NCBI RefSeq assembly: GCF_036663835.1
Contig: NZ_JAXOJT010000001.1
Coordinates: 2,108,001-2,172,000 of the forward strand
Direction: 5' to 3'
DNA: 64,000 nucleotides
Origin: Sphingomonas sp. LT1P40
Lineage (GTDB): Bacteria > Pseudomonadota > Alphaproteobacteria > Sphingomonadales > Sphingomonadaceae
This document shows, piece by piece, positions 57,251 through 64,000 of the stretch (its first letter is position 1; every line of letters starts with the position of its first letter). The translations under genes and the position numbers were made by a program. The notes below the pieces were generated by a model. The model saw only the letters and a list, made by a program, of their open reading frames with translations, did not search any database and was not told where the DNA came from.

Positions 57251-58456
57251 TCAGTTCGAATAGGGTCGGTGGAGCGTGATCTCACGGTTGAGTTCGACGC
57301 CGAAACCGGGTTTGTCGAGTTCGGATGCGCGAATTTTGCCATTCACCGGCACCGGCTCGCCCAGCAATTGCGGGGCGAACATCGGCACCACTTCACTGGG
57401 GCCGGGGTGCATCATCAGGAACTCGGCGAACGGCGAATTGTGGCGCGTGACCACAAAGTGATAGCTGTAAACGGATGAGCCGTGCGGCACCATCATCACG
57501 CCGCGACTGTCGGCATAATTGGCGATCTTCATCAGCTCGGTCACGCCGCCGCACCAGCCGACATCGGGCTGGATGATGTCGCAGCAATCCATGTCCATCA
57601 ACATGCGGAAGCCCCAGCGCGTCGCTTCATGCTCGCCGGTGGTGACCAGCAACCCCTTTGGCGCATTCTTCTTGAGCGCTGCATAACCCCAATAATCGTC
57701 GGGCGAGAGCGCTTCCTCGATCCATTTCAGCCCGCATTCGTCCCATGCGCGATGCGCGAGGCGGGTGGCATAATCGAGGTCGAGGCTCATCCAGCAATCG
57801 AGCATCAGCCAGAAATCGTCGCCGCATTTGGCGCGCATGTCGGCGAGGTTCTCGATATTCTTCTGGAGGCCTTCGAGCCCCTCCGCCGGGCCATGATGCA
57901 GCGGCAGCTTGCCGCCGATAAACCCCATCTCCTTGGCCAGATCGGGTCGCGCGCCGGTCGCATAGAATTGCAGCTCGTCGCGCACCGCGCCGCCCAGCAT
58001 GTGATAGACCGGCTCGCCGCGCAGCTTGCCCAGCAAGTCCCAGATCGCCAGATCGACGCCAGAAATGGCGTTGATGACCAGCCCCTTGCGCCCGTAATAT
58101 TGGGTCGAGAAATACATCTGGTCCCAGATCTTCTCATACTCCGCCGGGCTGCGGCCGATCAGGAAGCGCGACAGATGCTTCTCGACGATGAAGCAGGCCG
58201 GCTCGCCACCGGTGGTCACTGCAAAGCCGATCGTGCCGTCTTCGGCTTCGAGTTCGACCACCAGCGTGCCCAGCACGTTGATGCCAAAGCTCTGGCGCGA
58301 CTGGCGATACTCCGGATAGCGCGCCATCGGCGTCGCGATATGATCGTCGATCCAGTGCCCCGCGCGCTGATCGTGATAATCCGCCCCGCCGCCGCGCACC
58401 GTATAGGCGCGGACATATTTGATCTTCGACAGCCCCACGAACTTCCCCTCGCTCAT
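57251..58456 (-). CDS. rhmD: L-rhamnonate dehydratase
   Basis: 401 residues, enolase superfamily. [21 protein letters not shown] at the start, KPxx-free metal site D ([10 protein letters not shown]), E ([16 protein letters not shown]) and E ([12 protein letters not shown]), [13 protein letters not shown], and the dyad His in [13 protein letters not shown]. The last motif and [20 protein letters not shown] are characteristic of RhmD. It dehydrates L-rhamnonate to 2-keto-3-deoxy-L-rhamnonate. ATG overlaps the stop of GH140 (4 bases). Confidence 0.94.
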   Translation of the reverse strand: MSEGKFVGLSKIKYVRAYTVRGGGADYHDQRAGHWIDDHIATPMARYPEYRQSRQSFGINVLGTLVVELEAEDGTIGFAVTTGGEPACFIVEKHLSRFLIGRSPAEYEKIWDQMYFSTQYYGRKGLVINAISGVDLAIWDLLGKLRGEPVYHMLGGAVRDELQFYATGARPDLAKEMGFIGGKLPLHHGPAEGLEGLQKNIENLADMRAKCGDDFWLMLDCWMSLDLDYATRLAHRAWDECGLKWIEEALSPDDYWGYAALKKNAPKGLLVTTGEHEATRWGFRMLMDMDCCDIIQPDVGWCGGVTELMKIANYADSRGVMMVPHGSSVYSYHFVVTRHNSPFAEFLMMHPGPSEVVPMFAPQLLGEPVPVNGKIRASELDKPGFGVELNREITLHRPYSN

Positions 58457-59835
58457 TTCGCCACCCCGTCGAGAACCAGCACCCAGTCATTGCCGGGCTT
58501 CGTCGCCCCTGGCGGATCGAAGCGTCGCTCGCCGCGATTGGCGAACACGCCCGCTGGCGTCGAACTGCCGTCGCGTGGTGAGAACCACGACGCGCGCACC
58601 TGCCGCCCCGAAATCGCCCCCAGCTTCATCGTGAACGGCGCACCGGTGTATGAGTACGCATAGGCATAGCCGCGCCCCCGGCTCGCCAGCACGCGATCGT
58701 AGCGCACGCCGTTGCCAACGATCATCGCCTGATCCGGCACCCGCTCCAGCATCGGTCGCGATTCGATCAGCGTGCGCAGATGCCGCATCTGATCCGCGCC
58801 CAACGCGCCGGGTGCCGCCAGCGCCTTGTCCCAATGCAGGGTCGGCTCGAAATTCGCGTCCTTCGATCCGGTCACGAACATCTGCATGACGTTGTTCTCG
58901 CCATAGGTGTGGCCGAACGCGCCAGCCATCACTGCCCACCAGCCATAACGCCGCACATCGTCCGCACCCCAGCGCGGCTGGTTCGCCTCGTGCAGCCCGT
59001 GCGGGATATTCTCGTAGCTCGGCTCACCGTCGATCGTCGGCTTGGGCGGCACGCGCGCCAGATCCTGCGCGACATAGCGCCAGTTGTCCTCGCCGATCGC
59101 GTTCGCGCCTTCCTGCGCGTAGGAACGATGCCCCGACTGGAACATGTTGAAGTCCAGCCACGGCGCATCATGCCATTGCCACGACGATGTCGTCCGCCCG
59201 ATCGGATGAAACGTCATCAACTGCTTCGGCGCGGTCTTCTTGATCGTAACGCCAAGCTTGTCCCACACGGCATTGCGCATTTCGGATCGCGTATCGCCAC
59301 CGTTCAGCCAGATGATGTTGGTTTTCTTGCCGTAGCGCTCGGCCATGAAGCGGCCATAGCTTTCGACATTCTTCTCGTTCAGCTGGCGCTCCATCGCCAG
59401 ATCGCCCCAGGCAGGCACCATCGCGACGTAAATGCCATGCGCCGCAGCACGCTCGACCACCCAGTCCAGATGATCCCAATAATCATATTCCCCGGCCTTG
59501 GCCGGATCGCGTCCCGGCGTCGTGCGTGGCCGCCCCGGATCGCCTTCGATCAGCGCGGGCGCGTCATAGCGGTTGGTCATCTTGTTGGTGTGCAGCACCA
59601 TCACCTGCACGACGTTGAATCCCTGCCGCTTGCGCGTGGTCAGATAGTGTTCGGTTTCGTCGCGGTTCAGGCGGCTAAGCAATAGCCAGGCGGTATCACC
59701 CATCCAGAAGAACGGCTTGCCGCCTGCTTCGAGGTAGCGCTGGTTGGCCGATACCGTCAGCGGCGTCGTCTGGGCCAGCGCCGGGCTGGCCATCAGCGCG
59801 GCCAGCGTCGCCAGCATGATCGAACGGGCTTTCAT
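58453..59835 (-). CDS. GH140 (DUF4038) apiosidase-family glycoside hydrolase
   Basis: 460 residues; signal peptide [21 protein letters not shown]4038 barrel: [77 protein letters not shown] with Asp D181, and [18 protein letters not shown] with Glu E271. These two acidic residues fit the catalytic Asp/Glu pair of the founding apiosidase of RG-II. A small C-terminal beta domain follows. First gene of the 12-kb operon down to GH42. The product would be D-apiose or an apiosyl oligosaccharide. Confidence 0.9.
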   Translation of the reverse strand: MKARSIMLATLAALMASPALAQTTPLTVSANQRYLEAGGKPFFWMGDTAWLLLSRLNRDETEHYLTTRKRQGFNVVQVMVLHTNKMTNRYDAPALIEGDPGRPRTTPGRDPAKAGEYDYWDHLDWVVERAAAHGIYVAMVPAWGDLAMERQLNEKNVESYGRFMAERYGKKTNIIWLNGGDTRSEMRNAVWDKLGVTIKKTAPKQLMTFHPIGRTTSSWQWHDAPWLDFNMFQSGHRSYAQEGANAIGEDNWRYVAQDLARVPPKPTIDGEPSYENIPHGLHEANQPRWGADDVRRYGWWAVMAGAFGHTYGENNVMQMFVTGSKDANFEPTLHWDKALAAPGALGADQMRHLRTLIESRPMLERVPDQAMIVGNGVRYDRVLASRGRGYAYAYSYTGAPFTMKLGAISGRQVRASWFSPRDGSSTPAGVFANRGERRFDPPGATKPGNDWVLVLDGVAK

Positions 59836-59923
59836 CCCGGCACTCTCCCGAACCCACCGTGACCGGCGCGTATGTCATGGAATCGGGCTGCAACCGCACC
59901 CCGTCACGGCGGTCAATATAAAT

Positions 59924-59937
59924 ATTATAGTACTAAT
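59924..59937. promoter_or_regulatory. Operator-like motif ATTATAGTACTAAT, type B
   Basis: Lies in the 105-base gap between glcF and GH140; minus strand reads ATTAGTACTATAAT. AT-rich island in GC-rich DNA, with partial dyad symmetry and near identity to the site before GH127 (43059-43072). Likely holds the promoter and operator of the GH140-rhmD operon. Confidence 0.5.
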
Positions 59938-59940
59938 TGG

Positions 59941-61230
59941 TCAAGCCAGTTGAGCGCTCATTCCGGTCGGTGCAGGACCACCCGTCGCCCAGTCGAGCAG
60001 CTCGACCAGATGCACCACCGGCGTTTCCCCGAACCGTGCGATCTGCATTGCACAGCCGATGTTGCCGGTGGCAATCACATCCGCCTGCAACCGCGCCAGA
60101 TTTCCCGCTTTCCGAGCACCCAATTGCCCGGCAATCTCTGGCTGCAGGATGTTGTACGTCCCCGCCGATCCACAACACAGATGCGCCTCGACCGGCGTCC
60201 GCACGACATAGCCCGCCGCCGCCAGCAGGCGCTTCGGTGCCTCGGTCACCTTCTGCCCGTGCTGCAAAGAACACGCCGCGTGATAGGCGACGGTCAGCCC
60301 GCGCCCATCCCCGCGCGGAAGATCGGCGCAGATCAACAGCTCGGAAATATCCTTCGCCAGCGCCGATACCCGCGCCGCCTTCGCCGCATAATCCGGGTCA
60401 TTGCGCAGCATGAAGCCATAGTCCTTGATCGTCGTCCCGCACCCGGACGCGGTCACCACGATCGCGGCGAGCCCATCGCCCTCGATCTCCCGCATCCACG
60501 CATCGACATTACGCCGCGCCGCATCCAGGCTGTCGCCCTCCCGCCCCATATGATGCACCAGCGCGCCGCAACAGCCTTCGCCCGCCGCGAACACCGCGTC
60601 GTAACCCGCGCGGTTCAACAACCGCACCGCCGCCGCGCGATATTCGGGTTTCAGCACCGGCTCCGCGCAACCCTGCAACAGCGCGACCCGCCCCTTCGCG
60701 CCCGGCACGATCGCGCTGGTCGCATCCGCCTTTGCGGCCACCCGATCCGGTGCCATCGCCAGCATGGCCGCCAGAGGTTTCACCCGCGCAAACAGCGGCG
60801 CGAACGGTCGCCCCAGCCTCGCCAGCCGCAATGTCGCACGAAACCGCGCCGGATGAGGCAGCACCGCCGCCAACACGCTGCGGATCAACCGCTCATGCCA
60901 CGGCCGCTCGTAATGCTCGGCGATATACGCCCGGGCGTGATCGACCAGATGCATGTAATCCACGCCTGACGGACAGGTCGTCGTACAGGCCAGGCACGAC
61001 AGACAGCGATCGATATGCTTCACCGTCTCCGGCCCCGGCTGGCGCTCATTCTCCAGCATGTCCTTAATGAGGTAGATGCGCCCGCGCGGGCTATCAAGCT
61101 CGTCGCCCAGCAGCACATAGGTCGGGCAGGTCGCGGTGCAGAACCCGCAATGCACGCAGTCGCGGATCGCGCTTTCGGATGCCGCCATCGCCGGATCGGC
61201 CAGCTGCTTGGAGGTGAAGTTCGTCCGCAT
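59941..61230 (-). CDS. glcF: Glycolate oxidase iron-sulfur subunit
   Basis: 429 residues from the ATG at 61230, which overlaps the glcE stop. Two 4Fe-4S motifs, CVHCGFCTATCP and CLSCLACTTTCP, then two Cys-rich CCG domains (EGCCGALVHHMG, HLCCGSAGTYNILQ). With GlcD and GlcE it oxidises glycolate (or D-/L-lactate) and passes electrons to the quinone pool at the membrane. Here it would consume glycolate released by the RuBisCO-like enzyme, or lactate from rhamnose cleavage. Confidence 0.92.
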   Translation of the reverse strand: MRTNFTSKQLADPAMAASESAIRDCVHCGFCTATCPTYVLLGDELDSPRGRIYLIKDMLENERQPGPETVKHIDRCLSCLACTTTCPSGVDYMHLVDHARAYIAEHYERPWHERLIRSVLAAVLPHPARFRATLRLARLGRPFAPLFARVKPLAAMLAMAPDRVAAKADATSAIVPGAKGRVALLQGCAEPVLKPEYRAAAVRLLNRAGYDAVFAAGEGCCGALVHHMGREGDSLDAARRNVDAWMREIEGDGLAAIVVTASGCGTTIKDYGFMLRNDPDYAAKAARVSALAKDISELLICADLPRGDGRGLTVAYHAACSLQHGQKVTEAPKRLLAAAGYVVRTPVEAHLCCGSAGTYNILQPEIAGQLGARKAGNLARLQADVIATGNIGCAMQIARFGETPVVHLVELLDWATGGPAPTGMSAQLA

Positions 61231-62321
61231 CAAAAGCGTCCAATCTCGAACACGCCATCGGGATCGAACGCCCGCCGCACCCGCGCCTCCAGCGCCGCTA
61301 GCGGCCCCGGTTGCGGGTGCAGCGCAGGCACCCGCGCCCGCACATCCGCATCCGCCCGGAACAGCATCGCATGACCCCCCGCCGCTTCCGCCGCCGCGCG
61401 CACGGTCGCCGGATCGGCCTCGCTCGCCAGCCAGATCAACCCGCCGGCCCAGTCGAACAGCCAGTCCGTATCGGGCAACACCGCGACCACATCCGGCGCA
61501 CGCCCCGGCGCGACGATCAGCCGCCATAACGGACGCGCGGCGTCCAGCGGCGCGGCAAAGCGAACCGCATCCCACAATCCGGCATCATCGACCGCCTCAA
61601 ACCCCGCCAACATCGCCGCCCGCGCCGCCACCGAAGCCGGAAACCCGTCCAGCCGCACCGCCGTCACCGCGCCGCCATCCCAGTTCGGCAAATGCGCCGC
61701 CGCCGACACTTCCGCCGCCGATCCCATCGCCCCCGCCATCGCCGCGACCGCTCCCCGCGCATCCAGCCCGCGCATCACCAGTGTCCGCGACATCACCGGA
61801 CGCGGCAGCACCTTCAGCGTCACTTCGGTCAGCGCCACCAGCCGCCCCCAGCTTCCCGTCACCAGCTTGGGCAAGTCGTAACCGGTGACGTTCTTAACCA
61901 CCTTCGCCCCCGCTACGAACTTCTCGCCTCGCCCCGACACCGCTGTAAACCCCAGCAAATGATCGCGCGCACCGCCCCGCGACAGCCGCGCCGGTCCCGC
62001 CACGCCCGCCGCAATCACGCCACCAATCGTCGCACCCCCAGCATTCCCCAGCATCGCCCCATGATCGAACGGATCGAACGCGAGCATCTGCCCCTCGCCC
62101 GCGACCAGCGCCTGCACCTCGGCCAGCGGCGTCCCCGCCCCCACCGTCAGCACCAGCTCCGGCGGGTCGTAATCCACCACTCCCGCAAAGCCGCGCATAT
62201 CGACCACCGTCGCCTCAGTCGGCGCACCAACCACATCCTTGGTCCCGCCGCCCCGCAGCCGCAGCTTCCCGCCCGCCGCGACGATCTCACAGAATTCTCC
62301 GATGGAATCAGGCCGCAACAT
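61230..62321 (-). CDS. glcE: Glycolate oxidase FAD-binding subunit GlcE
   Basis: 363 residues from the ATG at 62321, overlapping the glcD stop (an in-frame TTG at 62324 is less likely). PCMH-type FAD-binding: KLRLRGGGTKDVVGAPTEAT, VLTVGAGTPLAEVQALVA, LGNAGGATIGGVIAAGVAGP and the KVVKNVTGYDLPKLVTGSWG segment that is characteristic of GlcE. Second subunit of the three-part oxidase. Confidence 0.92.
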   Translation of the reverse strand: MLRPDSIGEFCEIVAAGGKLRLRGGGTKDVVGAPTEATVVDMRGFAGVVDYDPPELVLTVGAGTPLAEVQALVAGEGQMLAFDPFDHGAMLGNAGGATIGGVIAAGVAGPARLSRGGARDHLLGFTAVSGRGEKFVAGAKVVKNVTGYDLPKLVTGSWGRLVALTEVTLKVLPRPVMSRTLVMRGLDARGAVAAMAGAMGSAAEVSAAAHLPNWDGGAVTAVRLDGFPASVAARAAMLAGFEAVDDAGLWDAVRFAAPLDAARPLWRLIVAPGRAPDVVAVLPDTDWLFDWAGGLIWLASEADPATVRAAAEAAGGHAMLFRADADVRARVPALHPQPGPLAALEARVRRAFDPDGVFEIGRF

Positions 62322-63814
62322 CAAAATCGCGGCAGTTCGGGAAACGGCACTTTGCCACCATGCACGTGCACCCGCCCGAGTTCGGCACAGCGGTGCAACT
62401 CGGGAAACATCTTCCCCGGATTCATCAGCAATTCCGGGTCGAACGCGCGTTTCACCCGCTGTTGCTGCGCTAGGTCAACGGGTGAAAACATCACCGGCAT
62501 CAGGTCGCGTTTCTCGACCCCCACGCCATGCTCACCGGTCAGCACCCCGCCGACCTCGACGCACACCCGCAAGATGTCCGCCCCGAACGCCTCCGCCGCG
62601 TCCAGCTCCCCCGGCTTGTTCGCATCATACAAAATCAGCGGATGCAGATTGCCATCGCCGGCATGAAACACGTTGATGACGCCCAGCCCGTACTGTTCGG
62701 ACAGCGCCTTCATCCGCGTCAGTACCTCGGGCAATCGCCGTCGCGGGATCGTGCCGTCCATGCAGTAATAATCGGGCGACAGCCGCCCCGCCGCCGGAAA
62801 CGCCGCCTTGCGCCCGGCCCAGAATGCCACGCGCTCGCTCTCGTCCGCCGACGCCCGCACCGACACCGCGCCATGCGCCAGCGCGATCGCCTCGACCTCG
62901 CCGACCAGAAACCCGCATTCGGCATCCGGCCCGTCCAGCTCGACGATCAGCAACGCCTCGACATCCAGCGGATAGCCGACCTTCACAAACGCTTCGGCGG
63001 CGTGGACGGCGGCGCGATCCATCATCTCCATCCCCGCCGGAATGATCCCCGCGCCGATCACCGCCGCCACGCAAACGCCCGCGCTCTCGACACTGGGAAA
63101 GCCGATCAGCAGCGCTTTCGCGGTTTGCGGGCGCGGCAAAATCCGCACCGTCACTTCCGTCACCACGCCCAGCAGCCCTTCGGAGCCGACGACCACGCCC
63201 AGCAAGTCCAGGCCCGCCGGGTCCAGCCCGCGCCCGCCAAGGCGCAACACCTCCCCCTCGATCGTCACCAGCTCGACGCCCAGCACATTGTTGGTGGTGA
63301 GGCCGTATTTCAGGCAATGAACCCCGCCCGAATTCTCTGCGACATTGCCGCCGATGGTGCACGCAATCTGGCTCGACGGATCGGGCGCATAGTAAAATCC
63401 GGCATCCTCCACCGCGCGTGTGATCGCCAGATTGGTCACCCCCGGCTGCACCACCGCCACGCGATCGGCATAGTCGATGTCGATCACGCGATTGAACTTC
63501 GCCATCCCCAGCAGCACGCCGTCGGCCAGTGGCAGTGCCCCGCCGGACAGCGACGTGCCCGCCCCGCGCGGCACGACCTTCACCCGATTGGCATGGCACC
63601 AGCGCAGCACCGCCGCGACCTGTTCCACCGTCTCCGGCAACACCACCACCAGCGGGATTTGCGCATAGGCGGTCAGCGCATCGCTCTCCCACGGGCGCAG
63701 CGACTCCAGATCGTCGACCACCCCCTCACCCGGCACGATTGCGCGCATCGCCGCCACGATCTCCGTCCGCCGCGACAATGTCGCGGCGTCGGGGACGGGC
63801 ATGGTCAGGCTCAC
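62321..63814 (-). CDS. glcD: Glycolate oxidase subunit GlcD, FAD-linked
   Basis: 497 residues from GTG at 63814, which overlaps the stop of the rhamnose dehydrogenase gene (GTGA); ATG at 63802 is an alternative. FAD-binding PVVVVLPETVEQVAAVLR, VVPRGAGTSLSGGALPL, DPSSQIACTIGGNVAENSGG and VGSEGLLGVVTEVTV; C-terminal catalytic HAGDGNLHPLILYD and TGEHGVGVEKR. Catalytic subunit for glycolate, or a close relative for lactate. Confidence 0.93.
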   Translation of the reverse strand: MSLTMPVPDAATLSRRTEIVAAMRAIVPGEGVVDDLESLRPWESDALTAYAQIPLVVVLPETVEQVAAVLRWCHANRVKVVPRGAGTSLSGGALPLADGVLLGMAKFNRVIDIDYADRVAVVQPGVTNLAITRAVEDAGFYYAPDPSSQIACTIGGNVAENSGGVHCLKYGLTTNNVLGVELVTIEGEVLRLGGRGLDPAGLDLLGVVVGSEGLLGVVTEVTVRILPRPQTAKALLIGFPSVESAGVCVAAVIGAGIIPAGMEMMDRAAVHAAEAFVKVGYPLDVEALLIVELDGPDAECGFLVGEVEAIALAHGAVSVRASADESERVAFWAGRKAAFPAAGRLSPDYYCMDGTIPRRRLPEVLTRMKALSEQYGLGVINVFHAGDGNLHPLILYDANKPGELDAAEAFGADILRVCVEVGGVLTGEHGVGVEKRDLMPVMFSPVDLAQQQRVKRAFDPELLMNPGKMFPELHRCAELGRVHVHGGKVPFPELPRF

Positions 63815-64000
63815 TGCAAATTCACGAACGCGCCGCCATCGACCAGCAGTGCTGCACCGGTGACATAGGCCGCCATGTCAGACGCGAGGAAAATGATCGG
63901 CCCCGCCAGATCCTCGCCCTCGCCCAGCCGCCCCAGCGGAATGCGCGCGGTCATGCGGTCGCGCTTGTCCGGGTCGGCCAGATCGTCCTTGTTGATCTCG
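63811..64000 (-). CDS. SDR dehydrogenase C-terminus, probable L-rhamnose 1-dehydrogenase (partial)
   Basis: The window ends inside this gene; the last 62 residues are seen. They read EINKDDLADPDKRDRMT and on to IPLGRLGEGEDLAGPIIFLA with the end VTGAALLVDGGAFVNLQ. From memory this follows the C-terminal end of the NAD(P) L-rhamnose 1-dehydrogenase of Azotobacter very closely. It would start the oxidative rhamnose pathway completed in the operon further left. Overlaps glcD by 4 bases. Confidence 0.78.
   Translation of the reverse strand, partial: EINKDDLADPDKRDRMTARIPLGRLGEGEDLAGPIIFLASDMAAYVTGAALLVDGGAFVNLQ

Noticed and set aside
1-64000. CRISPR arrays, insertion sequences, prophage, tRNA or rRNA genes
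   Set aside because: No spaced direct repeats, transposase, integrase, phage structural gene or tRNA-like cloverleaf was recognised by eye in the short intergenic gaps; a tRNAscan or Infernal run would settle small RNAs.

Overview
The DNA looks like a chromosomal segment of a sphingomonad (Alphaproteobacteria, Sphingomonas or a close relative). It is GC-rich. It carries a DivK-type response regulator, a DUF3035/BamF-like lipoprotein, a TorF-type porin, a Caulobacter-type TonB-dependent receptor and the non-phosphorylating L-rhamnose pathway known from Sphingomonas. No phage, insertion sequence, CRISPR array, tRNA or rRNA was seen. No gap between genes exceeds about 215 bases.

Left part (1-15.2 kb): housekeeping genes. 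In order: the 3' end of a class A penicillin-binding protein, prfB, a lipoprotein-like methyltransferase, a RadC-like protein, thyA-folA, an M19 dipeptidase, ribF, ileS-lspA-DUF3035, a porin, a ridA/HAD/DUF3572 group, divK, rpmG, a UPF0016 membrane protein and dps. Several intergenic palindromes of families shared across the window separate them.

Right part (15.2-64 kb): one long accessory carbohydrate locus. It holds nine glycosidase-type genes: GH28 twice, a GH141-like beta-helix protein, GH78 twice, GH2, GH127, GH42 and GH140 (apiosidase family). It also has a TonB-dependent receptor, two MFS permeases, two FadR-type GntR regulators and many sugar-acid enzymes. The set of GH140, GH141-like, GH127, GH78, GH28 and GH2 resembles the kit known for rhamnogalacturonan-II (RG-II), the apiose-containing pectin. 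I infer that this is an RG-II or apiose/rhamnose-rich pectin side-chain locus.

How the genes could work together: secreted (often Tat-type) glycosidases and the TonB receptor handle oligosaccharides outside and in the periplasm, and MFS permeases import products. L-rhamnose would be oxidised by the enzymes encoded at 63811-64000 (dehydrogenase, partial), 54720-55631 (lactonase), 57251-58456 (dehydratase), 55633-56382 (SDR) and 56379-57236 (hydrolase) to pyruvate and lactate. D-apiose carbon is predicted to pass through the DUF1537 kinase and RuBisCO-like protein (44971-47534) to 3-phosphoglycerate and glycolate, with glycolate oxidised by GlcDEF (59941-63814). L-fucose or L-galactose may be handled by the aldo/keto reductase, the DHRS6-like SDR and a mutarotase. 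A seven-gene operon at 28752-35497 combines a mutarotase-like protein, an SDR, a CoA-transferase, an orphan solute-binding-like protein, a crotonase-fold enzyme, a hydroxyacid dehydrogenase and glycerate kinase. It matches no pathway I know and is the best candidate here for an undescribed system. Two families of AT-rich operator-like motifs tie these units into two apparent regulons, matching the two GntR regulators.
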